This document shows positions 6,497-12,985 of a stretch of 16,124 nt of DNA, in pieces (positions within the stretch are counted from its first letter, which is position 1; each line of letters opens with the position of its first letter). The position numbers and the translations under genes are program-made. The notes beneath the pieces were generated by a model, which was not told where the DNA came from, made no database searches, and saw nothing but the letters and a program-made list of their open reading frames with translations. Source of the stretch: Anaerolineae bacterium (lineage in GTDB: Bacteria; Chloroflexota; Anaerolineae; J102); the NCBI GenBank assembly GCA_026992375.1, contig JALXAF010000320.1:1-16124 (forward strand), given 5' to 3'.

Positions 6497-6578
6497 CCAC
6501 GAAGGCTCGAAGGGACGAAGACACAAAGAAAACCTTATATTTTCCTCTTCGCGCCTTCGTGTCGTCGCGTCGTCGTGG
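6497..6578. repeat. Octamer-period inverted repeat (CACGAAGG-type)
   Basis: The left arm reads as consecutive 8-mers CACGAAGG, CTCGAAGG, GACGAAGA, CACAAAGA (6498-6529). The right arm reads TCTTCGCG, CCTTCGTG, TCGTCGCG, TCGTCGTG (6546-6577), roughly its reverse complement, around an AT-rich centre. It lies in the gap between the convergent rplI and methyltransferase genes. The same 8-nt period recurs at 12863-12924 with a related word (nCGCAAAG). Confidence 0.7.
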
Positions 6579-6595
6579 TTTTTGACCTCGCTACG

Positions 6596-7396
6596 TTAAT
6601 AGTTGCTTTTTTGCGCAATGCAGATGAGCGATTGCCCCACTGGCGCGTCCCACAGTCGTCGCAGCCAGCGCTCGCTGCGGATGAAGAACGGGGCCAGGCG
6701 GTTGAACCAGCGAAGCTGATCCTCGGGCAAAAGCTGACGTTTGAGCAAGCGACTGTTCAGCCACCAGCCGGGGATGCCCGCCAGATTCATGTAGCGCAAT
6801 TGTAGGGGCTGGAACCCCGCCTCTGTCACTGCCCGCTGCAATTGAGGACGATCGTAGCGGCGGAAATGGCCCAGCGCCCGATCCAGCGAGCCGTACATGT
6901 AGCGCCCCGCCGGAACCAGCAACAGCAGCCTTCCGCCGGGCTGCAAGACGCGCTGCATGTGTCGCAACGCGGCCACGTCATCCTCGATGTGTTCCAGCAC
7001 GTTGATGCAGATCGCCGTATCGAAGGCGTAGGAAGCCAACTGCTCGGGCAATCGCGGATCGCTGATGTCCCCCCAGAGCACGCGCACATTCGCATTTTTT
7101 TGATAACGTCGCCGCGTCAGCAGCACGCTGGCCCGCAGCCGGTCGATGGCCACCAGCAGTTCGCGATCCAGAAAATACGCGGTCATGTTGCCGATGCCGC
7201 ATCCCACCTCCAGCACCCGCTTCCCCGCGAATGGCGAAATTTCTTCGAAAATCCATTGATTGTAATGCGACACCGAGGCCATGCGTCGCAACGTCTCATA
7301 GCCGACGCTATCTTCGATTGGCAGATCGGCCAGGTCTGAGTCGAGGATGTGAAGGGAATCTGGCACCGGGCAATCAATCGACGTTATCGGACACAA
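6596..7396 (-). CDS. Class I SAM-dependent methyltransferase, substrate unknown
   Basis: This 266-residue Rossmann-fold methyltransferase has motif I VLEVGCGIG (61-69), the ribose-binding acidic residue in VAID (about 85), an adenine-contact region LWGDI (107-111), the motif FDTAICINVLEHIEDD (125-140) and LQPGGRLLLLVP (151-162). Downstream it has YGSLDRALGHFRRYDR (168-183) and an aromatic C-terminal part (WWLNSRLL, LRWFNRLAPFF), as in methyltransferases found near sugar or lipid glycosylation genes. No such genes are neighbours here, so the substrate stays open. The start is uncertain: an upstream in-frame stop limits it to TTG 7396 or GTG 7366, neither with a clear ribosome-binding site. The first 38 residues before MASVSHYN fit the family less tightly. 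It is monocistronic, separated from dgkA by repeats. Confidence 0.82.
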   Translation of the reverse strand: MCPITSIDCPVPDSLHILDSDLADLPIEDSVGYETLRRMASVSHYNQWIFEEISPFAGKRVLEVGCGIGNMTAYFLDRELLVAIDRLRASVLLTRRRYQKNANVRVLWGDISDPRLPEQLASYAFDTAICINVLEHIEDDVAALRHMQRVLQPGGRLLLLVPAGRYMYGSLDRALGHFRRYDRPQLQRAVTEAGFQPLQLRYMNLAGIPGWWLNSRLLKRQLLPEDQLRWFNRLAPFFIRSERWLRRLWDAPVGQSLICIAQKSNY

Positions 7397-7439
7397 GAAA
7401 GTTGTTGTTCATGTCTGACATCATGCTGTTGGCAACGTT

Positions 7440-7567
7440 CAATGATTAGGGTGTGTCCAATTTCGGTTGGAAGCAATTATCGCAGGGGCCGAATGACGAA
7501 TGTTCACAAATTAATCGGCCATCGTGGCGACTGCGCCCAACTCAGTTTGGACACCCCCCAATGATTA
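7440..7567. mobile_element. MITE-like element (7449-7558) with 9-bp flanking direct repeats
   Basis: The 110-bp core begins GGGTGTGTCCAATTTCGGTTGG and ends CCAACTCAGTTTGGACACCCCC. These 22-bp ends are inverted copies with 17 of 22 matches, 11 of the outer 12. The core is bordered by CAATGATTA at 7440-7448 and 7559-7567, as expected for a target-site duplication. Internal complementary pairs CGCAG (7481-7485)/CTGCG (7531-7535) and GGCCGA (7488-7493)/TCGGCC (7515-7520) would let the whole element fold. It encodes nothing. The parent transposase family was not identified. Because heptamers of type AATGATT also occur to the right, part of the direct repeat could predate insertion. Confidence 0.6.
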
Positions 7568-7635
7568 ATGAACAATGATCAAAGGTGGAATCAGCGTGGT
7601 TTTCACTTTAATCATTACTCATTGATCATTGATTC
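7560..7635. repeat. Heptamer-period inverted repeat (AATGATT-type)
   Basis: The left arm is AATGATT, AATGAAC, AATGATC (7560-7580) plus AAAG. The right arm is ATCATTA, CTCATTG, ATCATTG (7611-7631). Arms 7560-7584 and 7606-7630 are complementary at 21 of 25 positions with a 21-nt centre. It lies between dgkA and the methyltransferase gene, directly beside the MITE-like element. Confidence 0.65.
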
Positions 7636-7695
7636 GGGCATGATTGAGCGGAAGGTTGAGAAGCTGCCTCGCCGTAAGTTGTTTCCAATAATGTT

Positions 7696-8067
7696 CTAAT
7701 GGAGCATCATCAGAAACCTGGGGATGAACAGAAACAATGCCGCGATAACAGACATCAGCGCCGCCAGGCTCACAGCGCCCGCGGCCACGTCCTTGGCGAT
7801 CTTCGCCTGGGGATGTCGCTGCGGGCTGACCAGATCGGTCAGCGCCTCGATGGCGGTGTTCATCGCCTCGGCCACGAGGACGACGCCGATGACGACGGCC
7901 AGGATCGCCCACTCGGTGGCCGAAAACCCCGTCCACCAGGCCAGTAGCGCGGCGATAATCGCCAGCGCGAGGTGAATTCGGGCGTTGGGCTCATTGCGGA
8001 AGAGGAAGACAACGCCTGCCCAGGCGTATCGAAAAGCGCTGCGCAGGCGCATCCATTCTGCTTGCAT
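7696..8067 (-). CDS. dgkA: Diacylglycerol kinase / undecaprenol kinase family membrane protein
   Basis: This 123-residue small integral kinase has three predicted membrane helices. It shows the DgkA hallmarks: RSAFRYAWAGVVFLFRNEPNARIHLAL at the N-terminus with the conserved Glu, the catalytic EAMNTAIEALTDLV segment (about 66-79), and AKDVAAGAVSLAA in the third helix region. Family members phosphorylate diacylglycerol or, in many non-proteobacteria, undecaprenol for recycling of the cell-wall lipid carrier; the sequence does not separate the two. The frame is open to 8181, but ATG 8067 is preferred because it begins at the conserved N-terminus and avoids a 92-nt overlap with ybeY. ATG 8052 is an alternative. 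It follows ybeY by 22 nt, as in Bacillus. No strong ribosome-binding site is visible, so coupling to ybeY is likely. Confidence 0.9.
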   Translation of the reverse strand: MQAEWMRLRSAFRYAWAGVVFLFRNEPNARIHLALAIIAALLAWWTGFSATEWAILAVVIGVVLVAEAMNTAIEALTDLVSPQRHPQAKIAKDVAAGAVSLAALMSVIAALFLFIPRFLMMLH

Positions 8068-8089
8068 GATCAATCGTCCAGGCCTGGCG

Positions 8090-8557
8090 TCACTCTTCCA
8101 GAGGGGGAATGCCCAACCCCGAGAGGAGCGCATTCTGTCGGGCCCACATATCGCTCTTTTCCTCGGGTGTGGCGTGATCATAGCCCAGCAGATGCAGCGC
8201 GCCGTGCACCGCCAGCAGCGTCAGTTCCTCCCGCAACGAGCGCCCCGCGCGTTCGGCCTGCCGTTGGGTGTAGGGCAAGGCGATGAGGATATCGCCCAGG
8301 TACGGCGTCTGGGCCTCGTCGGGCGGCAGCACGAACGCGTCGTCATCGGGGCCGGCCGGAAAGCTGAGCACATCTGTGGGGCCTTCCTTGCCCAAAAACT
8401 GCTGATTCAGCGCGGCCACCTCGTCGTCATCGGTGATTTTGACCGTGAGATCGCCTTCAGCGCTCTCCGCGGCCAGCACGCAGTCAATGGCCTGCTGCAA
8501 CAGTTCGATATCCACAAGGGGACGATAGCTTTCGGGAACTTCGATGGTGATGGTCAT
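8090..8557 (-). CDS. ybeY: Endoribonuclease YbeY (rRNA maturation factor)
   Basis: This 155-residue zinc-dependent UPF0054 protein takes part in 16S rRNA 3'-end processing and ribosome quality control. The metal site HGALHLLGYDH (118-128, His118, His122 and His128) is intact, and the core motif GPTDVLSFP (59-67) is present. Where E. coli has an Arg before GKxxPT, this protein has Leu55 (FLGKEGPTD), a variant also seen in other phyla. The N-terminus MTITIEVPESYRPLVD starts naturally at ATG 8557. No Shine-Dalgarno sequence precedes it: the 42 bases immediately upstream are heptamer repeats (TTCATTC on this strand). It sits 55 nt after pgpH and 22 nt before dgkA, in the conserved pgpH-ybeY-dgkA order. 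Confidence 0.95.
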   Translation of the reverse strand: MTITIEVPESYRPLVDIELLQQAIDCVLAAESAEGDLTVKITDDDEVAALNQQFLGKEGPTDVLSFPAGPDDDAFVLPPDEAQTPYLGDILIALPYTQRQAERAGRSLREELTLLAVHGALHLLGYDHATPEEKSDMWARQNALLSGLGIPPLEE

Positions 8558-8559
8558 TG

Positions 8560-8601
8560 GAATGAAGAATGAAGAATGAAGAATGAAAAATGAAGAATGA
8601 A
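8560..8601. repeat. Tandem heptamer array (GAATGAA)6 in front of ybeY
   Basis: Six head-to-tail copies of GAATGAA occupy 8560-8601; only the fifth has a mismatch (AAATGAA). On the coding strand this reads TTCATTC and ends 2 nt before the ybeY ATG. It fills most of the 55-nt gap to pgpH and replaces the ribosome-binding site. Copy-number change by slippage would alter the spacing between the two genes. Confidence 0.9.
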
Positions 8602-8612
8602 GAGCGGGAGGA

Positions 8613-10805
8613 TCAGCCCGCGGGTTTGGCGGTGGATGCGACTTGCCGATCGGCCTTTTCGCCCTGCTTCGATTTGCTCTCCTCGCCCGGATATTTCACC
8701 CGGGGATGATGGATGCCTTGCAGCACCTGGGCGAAGGCCTCGGTGATCCGCGTGAGGTCCTGCAGCGTCAAGGGGGCGTTGTCGAGCTGACCCGACATCA
8801 GGCGGCGGCTGACAACGCTGCGGATGATCTCTAGCATCTCCTCTCTGGATTGAGGCCGCATGGCCCGCACCGTGGCCTCGCTGCTATCCGCCAGCATGAG
8901 GATGGCCGTCTCTCGGGTGTGCGGCTTGGGGCCGGGGTAGCGGAATGCCGCCTCATCCACCTTGCTGGGATCATCCTGCATCTGCACCGCCTTGTGATAA
9001 AAATACTCCACTCGGGTCGTGCCGTGATGCTCCTTGATGAAATCGATGACTCCGGGCGGCAGACGATACTTCCTGGCCAGGTCCACCCCGTCGGGCACAT
9101 GGCTGATGATGATGCGGGCGCTGGTGTAGGGATCGATTCGATCGTGCGGGTTTTCGCCATCGGTGTTGTTTTCGATGAAGAAATAGGGACGAATGATCTT
9201 GCCAATATCGTGATAATAACTTCCCACCCGGGTCAGCAGCGAATCAGCGCCGATGGCCACGGCCGCCTCCTCGGCCATGTTGCTGACGATGAGGGTGTGA
9301 TGGTAGGTGCCTGGAGCCTTCAGCAGCAATTGGCGCAGCAGGGGGTGGTTGGGCCGGGATATTTCGAGCAACTGCAAGCTGGTGCTAACGCCGAAAACCT
9401 GCCCCAGCAGATAGTAGATAACCAGGGTGAAGCTGCTGGCGAAAATGCCGTTGACTGCGCCTGCAAAGGCCAGCTCCATCATGCCCTGATTATCCAAAAT
9501 CGCGGGATGCGGAAGTCGAAAAGTCAGTAGCAACAGCAGGTTGATGGCGATGATCCACAGGCCCGCCCGTACGAAGCTGTTGAGCCGCTCCGCCTTTCCT
9601 AACGCCAACGCCCCCGTGACGCCGCCCAGGAAAAGATACACCAGGATATCGAACTCCGCTCCACCCAGAAACTCTCCGATCAGCAACGTGAGGATCGCGG
9701 TAGCCACCGCGGCGATGGGCAGATCGATCAGCGACCCGATCAGCATGGCCATGCTCGCCAGCGGAAACAGATAGGGCAGCAAAGTGTGCATGGGTAACAT
9801 CACCTTGGCCGCGGCGATAAACCCGACGAAGATGATGCCCAGCAGGAAAACGGGCAAACTCTCCGACCAGAAATCCCGGCGGCGGAACGTGATGAACGCC
9901 ACGAAAACGCCATCGAGGATCAGGGCCAGGATCAGGGCGGAGAGATAATCCCGCCAGGTGCGTCTAGATTTCAACAGGCCCAGCGCGTCCAGCGCCTCGA
10001 TATCCAGAGGCTCAACTCGATCTCCCGCCCGCAAAATCGTCTCGCCGGCCGTGATGGTGCGATAAACCGGCTGCACCGCCTGAGCCGCCTGCTCCTGCGC
10101 CAGCTTCGTCTCCTCTTCATTGTAGAAGGTGTTGGCCACGATGAGCCCGTTCACCAGCGATTGCACCGCATCCGCCTCTTTCTCATTGAGGTCCAGGGAG
10201 ATCAGGGCGGGCACGGTGCGGCGGGTCTGATCCTCCTCACCCTCCCGGATCTCCCGGCGCATGACAATGCTGAGGATGCGAAAGGCCTCTTTGGTGACGG
10301 CCTGCCAGGCGTCATCGCTCAGGTCCAGGATGTTTTGCGCCTCTTCTTCGCTCAATGAGAGATCGGGGATGGCCTGAAGCCAGGCGATCTTCTGTTCCCC
10401 CGTGGCGTAGGGATCGTTCCGAACCAGATCGATGAAGGCGACGACCTCATGGGCCCGGGCCAACTGCCGACGGGCCACTCGTGATTCGGGCACGTTGTAG
10501 ATGGGCTGGACGCTTTTCCGGGCCTGCTCTTGCGCCTCCTGGGTCAGCACCTCGCTCTTGTAATTGACAGTGCCCGGAGAGATGACGGTCTTGGGGCTAA
10601 TGTCGCCTTCCTGCACCCGAACCGCGCCCGCGCCCGGCAGATCGACCACAAGCGAGGCGAAGATAGTCGCTGCGATGACCAGTGTGAAGATCGTCATGCG
10701 CACCCGCGCGCGCCACCGGGCCGGATCGCGGCTCCAGCGTTGCAGAAAGCCAGTGCGTCGCGGCCCGGCAATATCAAGGCCGGGGGGAAGTGGGGCGTTG
10801 GTCAT
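8613..10805 (-). CDS. pgpH: 7TM-HD family c-di-AMP phosphodiesterase PgpH-like
   Basis: This 730-residue protein has the full 7TMR-HD architecture. A first membrane helix (about 38-55) precedes an extracytoplasmic domain (about 60-280) containing EGDISPKTVISPGTV, and the block ETILRAGDRVEPLDIEALDALGL comes just before the membrane bundle. About seven helices span roughly 285-470, and a cytoplasmic HD domain follows. Metal-site residues are visible: YHHTLIVSN (His502/503), HDIGK (532-536), SHVPDG (His569), KEHHGT (593-594) and the late Asp in MLADSSEA (640). Characterised PgpH proteins hydrolyse c-di-AMP, controlling osmolyte uptake and wall homeostasis; the same activity is inferred here. The C-terminal tail is Lys/Ser-rich. 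ATG 10805 has no clear ribosome-binding site, and the upstream spacer is occupied by a heptamer palindrome. Confidence 0.94.
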   Translation of the reverse strand: MTNAPLPPGLDIAGPRRTGFLQRWSRDPARWRARVRMTIFTLVIAATIFASLVVDLPGAGAVRVQEGDISPKTVISPGTVNYKSEVLTQEAQEQARKSVQPIYNVPESRVARRQLARAHEVVAFIDLVRNDPYATGEQKIAWLQAIPDLSLSEEEAQNILDLSDDAWQAVTKEAFRILSIVMRREIREGEEDQTRRTVPALISLDLNEKEADAVQSLVNGLIVANTFYNEEETKLAQEQAAQAVQPVYRTITAGETILRAGDRVEPLDIEALDALGLLKSRRTWRDYLSALILALILDGVFVAFITFRRRDFWSESLPVFLLGIIFVGFIAAAKVMLPMHTLLPYLFPLASMAMLIGSLIDLPIAAVATAILTLLIGEFLGGAEFDILVYLFLGGVTGALALGKAERLNSFVRAGLWIIAINLLLLLTFRLPHPAILDNQGMMELAFAGAVNGIFASSFTLVIYYLLGQVFGVSTSLQLLEISRPNHPLLRQLLLKAPGTYHHTLIVSNMAEEAAVAIGADSLLTRVGSYYHDIGKIIRPYFFIENNTDGENPHDRIDPYTSARIIISHVPDGVDLARKYRLPPGVIDFIKEHHGTTRVEYFYHKAVQMQDDPSKVDEAAFRYPGPKPHTRETAILMLADSSEATVRAMRPQSREEMLEIIRSVVSRRLMSGQLDNAPLTLQDLTRITEAFAQVLQGIHHPRVKYPGEESKSKQGEKADRQVASTAKPAG

Positions 10806-10822
10806 AAGTTAGCGTCTGATCT

Positions 10823-10881
10823 CGTAATGCGTAATTCGTGATGCGTAACGACCTCACACGCATTACGAATCACGCATCACG
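10823..10881. repeat. Heptamer-period inverted repeat (CGTAATG-type) upstream of pgpH
   Basis: The left arm reads CGTAATG, CGTAATT, CGTGATG, CGTAACG (10823-10850). The right arm reads CGCATTA, CGAATCA, CGCATCA (10859-10879). Positions 10823-10845 and 10859-10881 are complementary at 20 of 23 positions, and the mismatches are all A/G differences between the copies. It lies 18 bases upstream of the pgpH start, within its 5' untranslated region if yqeY and pgpH are cotranscribed. Confidence 0.75.
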
Positions 10882-10938
10882 CCGGTTGCAAGCTCGCCCT
10901 ACGTGGGCCTGAGGCCATTTGGGCAAACCCACGCAACG

Positions 10939-11391
10939 CTATTTACGGGACAGCAGATTCCGCACAATCTGGCTGACCAGGCGGCCATCGGCCTGGCCGC
11001 GCAGTTGCGGCATGAGTTTGCTCATCACCCGGCCCATATCCCGGGGCGAGCTGGCGCCCAGCTCGGCGATGACGCGCTGGGCCGCCTCCGTAATGGCCTC
11101 TTCGCTCATCTGCGCGGGCAGATACTTTTCGATAACCTCAAGCTCTGCGCTTTCGGCCGCAACCAGGTCTTCTCGACCCCCTTGCCGATAAGCCTCGATG
11201 CTATCGCGGCGCTGCTTGGCCTGCTTGCGCAACACCGCGATGATCTCTTCATCGCTAAGGTCGCGGCCCGGATTTTCTTTCTGAACGCGAGAGATGGCGG
11301 CTTTCAGGTCGCGCAGCGTGCGCTTGCTCACATCATCTCCCGCTTTCATTGCGGTTTTCAGATCTTCGTTGAGTTTATCGAGAAGACTCAT
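10939..11391 (-). CDS. yqeY: GatB/YqeY domain protein
   Basis: This 150-residue soluble helical protein belongs to the YqeY family, related to the tail domain of the GatB amidotransferase subunit. Recognisable blocks are SLLDKLNEDLKTAMKAGD, TLRDLKAAI, KQAKQRRDSIEAYRQGGRE, EVIEKYLPAQMSEE and MGRVMSKLMPQLRGQADGR followed by VSQIVRNLL. The biochemical role of free-standing YqeY is not settled; a tRNA- or translation-related function is inferred from GatB. The frame is open 40 codons further, but ATG 11391 matches the family start and has GGAG nearby (GGAGTTCTTATG). The gene begins 8 nt after the upstream regulator stop, so the two are probably cotranscribed. A small hairpin with 6-bp arms (CGTGGG/CCCACG, 10902-10933) follows the stop but lacks a T-run. 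Confidence 0.92.
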   Translation of the reverse strand: MSLLDKLNEDLKTAMKAGDDVSKRTLRDLKAAISRVQKENPGRDLSDEEIIAVLRKQAKQRRDSIEAYRQGGREDLVAAESAELEVIEKYLPAQMSEEAITEAAQRVIAELGASSPRDMGRVMSKLMPQLRGQADGRLVSQIVRNLLSRK

Positions 11392-11399
11392 AAGAACTC

Positions 11400-12803
11400 C
11401 TATTTGAGGATGTAATACGTCGCCCGCTTCTGACCAATTTTGATGATCAGCCCCTTGTCCACCAGATCGGCCAGATCGCGACGCAAAGTCTCGGAGCTGG
11501 CTTCGGGGCACAGGGTTTGATAATCGCGGTTGGTGATGCGACGATGGGATTGCAGGAAGCTCAACGCCTTTTCCTGGCGGGGATTAAGTTGCAAGTGGGC
11601 GTAAAGATTGGCGGGCGGGCCTGCTCCCACCAGCGAGGGGGCATGGCTGTAGATGGTGACCTTGAATCCGGCGCTGGTTTCCGAAAAATCGGGCCGGGGC
11701 AGCCCCTCTTGCTCGCACACCGCGATCATGCGGTCGATGCCGTAGCCCAGACGCTCGATGAATCCCATCTCGGAAAGCACCTGCACCACGGCTTCGTTGC
11801 GGCTGTAACGCTCCTCCACCAAATTATCCAGGGTGACATGACCTGGCAGACGCCCGGGCGAATAGACCTCCATCCGATCGCTGAACATCAGCACCCGAAT
11901 GTTATCCCCGCGAATGCTGTAATCGCGATGGGCCACCGCGTTGACGATGGCCTCGCGCACCACCGAGATGGGATATTCGGGGATTTCCTCCCGCTCCAGG
12001 CCCTTGATGCGCATCCCGCGACGCATGTTCGCGGTGACAAAGGCCTCGGCCCGGCGGATTTGATCCGCCAGAACGCCGCGGATATCCTCGCGGATGAAGT
12101 CGTCGCTCATGGTTGCGCCAGCGTAGCGCACGCCGGTGATCTCTGCGGAGCGGAGCCAGCGCTGGGGATTTTTGCCAAAGAGCAGCAAGCCGGCGATGGT
12201 GGGGCGCAGCCCTTTATCCGTCTCTGCGATGCACCCGCGGCTGAGCAGCAGATCGTTGATATCATCCGCCGCCGGCGCGCCCAGCGTCTCGCGATAGGCC
12301 AGGATTTTTTGCTCATCCAGATCATCCAGCGTCGCCCCACGTGGGGTTTGGGATTCGAAGCTGGCCTCGCTGCGATTGAGTAGCAAGATGCGTAGTTCGT
12401 GGGGCATGAGCGGGCGGGTGTCGCGACCCGAGCGCACCAGATATTGGCCACGCAGGCTGTAAACGTGGGGCAGGCCTGCGGGCACCTGGCTCACGCACAG
12501 GGGTTTGCCATCCACCTCCACCAGTTCGGGCAGGGGCAAGATGAGGGGCGGGGTGGTGATAAGCGCAGCCGAGGCCATCATCTCGCGAGCGATGTCGGGA
12601 TCGGGGACGCCGACGATCTTGCGGGCGTTGGTCACGCCCATGATGATGAAGCCGCCATGCGCATTGGCCAGCGCAGTCATGGCCTCCGCGATCTTGCGAG
12701 CGGAGGCTTTGCCGCTGAGAAAGACCGTCTTGGGGCCTGGCCCGGCCTTGATGGCTGTGCGAATGTCATCGACGGAGGGGGAGGATTGGCGTTTGACGGA
12801 CAT
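11400..12803 (-). CDS. AlbA_2 (Schlafen-type) / HATPase_c_4 / winged-helix putative transcriptional regulator
   Basis: This 467-residue multidomain protein is of the COG2865 type, often mis-annotated as RecG-like helicase. The N-terminal AlbA_2/divergent-AAA domain (about 15-135) includes AEAMTALANAHGGFIIMGV and YLVRSGRDTRPL. A GHKL-like ATPase C-terminal part has the N-box REAIVNAVAHRDY (283-295), EVYSPGRLPG (312-321), SRNEAVVQVLSEMGFIERLGYGIDRM (334-359). A C-terminal winged helix (about 408-467) has ITNRDYQTL...SSETLRRDLADLVDKGLI, a DeoR-like recognition region. Such proteins are thought to be ATP-responsive DNA-binding regulators, but targets are unknown. ATG 12803 (AAGGTG upstream) was preferred to the in-frame codon at 12860, which lies in repeat-rich DNA. 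It is followed closely by yqeY. Confidence 0.87.
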   Translation of the reverse strand: MSVKRQSSPSVDDIRTAIKAGPGPKTVFLSGKASARKIAEAMTALANAHGGFIIMGVTNARKIVGVPDPDIAREMMASAALITTPPLILPLPELVEVDGKPLCVSQVPAGLPHVYSLRGQYLVRSGRDTRPLMPHELRILLLNRSEASFESQTPRGATLDDLDEQKILAYRETLGAPAADDINDLLLSRGCIAETDKGLRPTIAGLLLFGKNPQRWLRSAEITGVRYAGATMSDDFIREDIRGVLADQIRRAEAFVTANMRRGMRIKGLEREEIPEYPISVVREAIVNAVAHRDYSIRGDNIRVLMFSDRMEVYSPGRLPGHVTLDNLVEERYSRNEAVVQVLSEMGFIERLGYGIDRMIAVCEQEGLPRPDFSETSAGFKVTIYSHAPSLVGAGPPANLYAHLQLNPRQEKALSFLQSHRRITNRDYQTLCPEASSETLRRDLADLVDKGLIIKIGQKRATYYILK

Positions 12804-12853
12804 GGTTGGCACCTTATCAATGGAATCCTGGCCCACTGGACAAGAAAATATCT

Positions 12854-12926
12854 CACGCAAAAACGTAGAGCCGCAAAGGGAAAAAGAGGCAAAGAAAAAG
12901 ACTTGGCGCCTCGGCGACTTTGCGTG
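12854..12926. repeat. Octamer-period inverted repeat (CGCAAAG-type)
   Basis: The purine-rich arm reads ACGTAGAG, CCGCAAAG, GGAAAAAG, AGGCAAAG, AAAAAGAC (12863-12902). The other arm reads ACTTGGCG, CCTCGGCG, ACTTTGCG (12901-12924). Outer ends CACGCAAA (12854-12861) and TTTGCGTG (12919-12926) pair perfectly. It lies in the 182-nt gap between the lon-linked unknown gene and the regulator gene and matches the architecture of 6497-6578. Confidence 0.65.
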
Positions 12927-12985
12927 AAATCAGCTTTTTTAATTCTGGCTTGTCCTGGTTGGGATGGGGGAAACGAGAGGGGGCG

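Noticed and set aside
6497..6578. Octamer palindrome as terminator of the methyltransferase gene
   Set aside because: No T-run follows on the minus strand; better explained as a dispersed repeat.
8068..8181. Longer dgkA start at 8181
   Set aside because: It would overlap ybeY by 92 nt and add a basic, Trp/Pro-containing leader absent from DgkA proteins.
8560..8601. Tandem repeats considered as a CRISPR array
   Set aside because: Units are 7 nt and contiguous, without spacers; no cas gene in the window.
11392..11511. Longer yqeY start at 11511
   Set aside because: The extra 40 residues overlap the upstream regulator gene and do not fit the family; ATG 11391 has a good ribosome-binding site and the family N-terminus.
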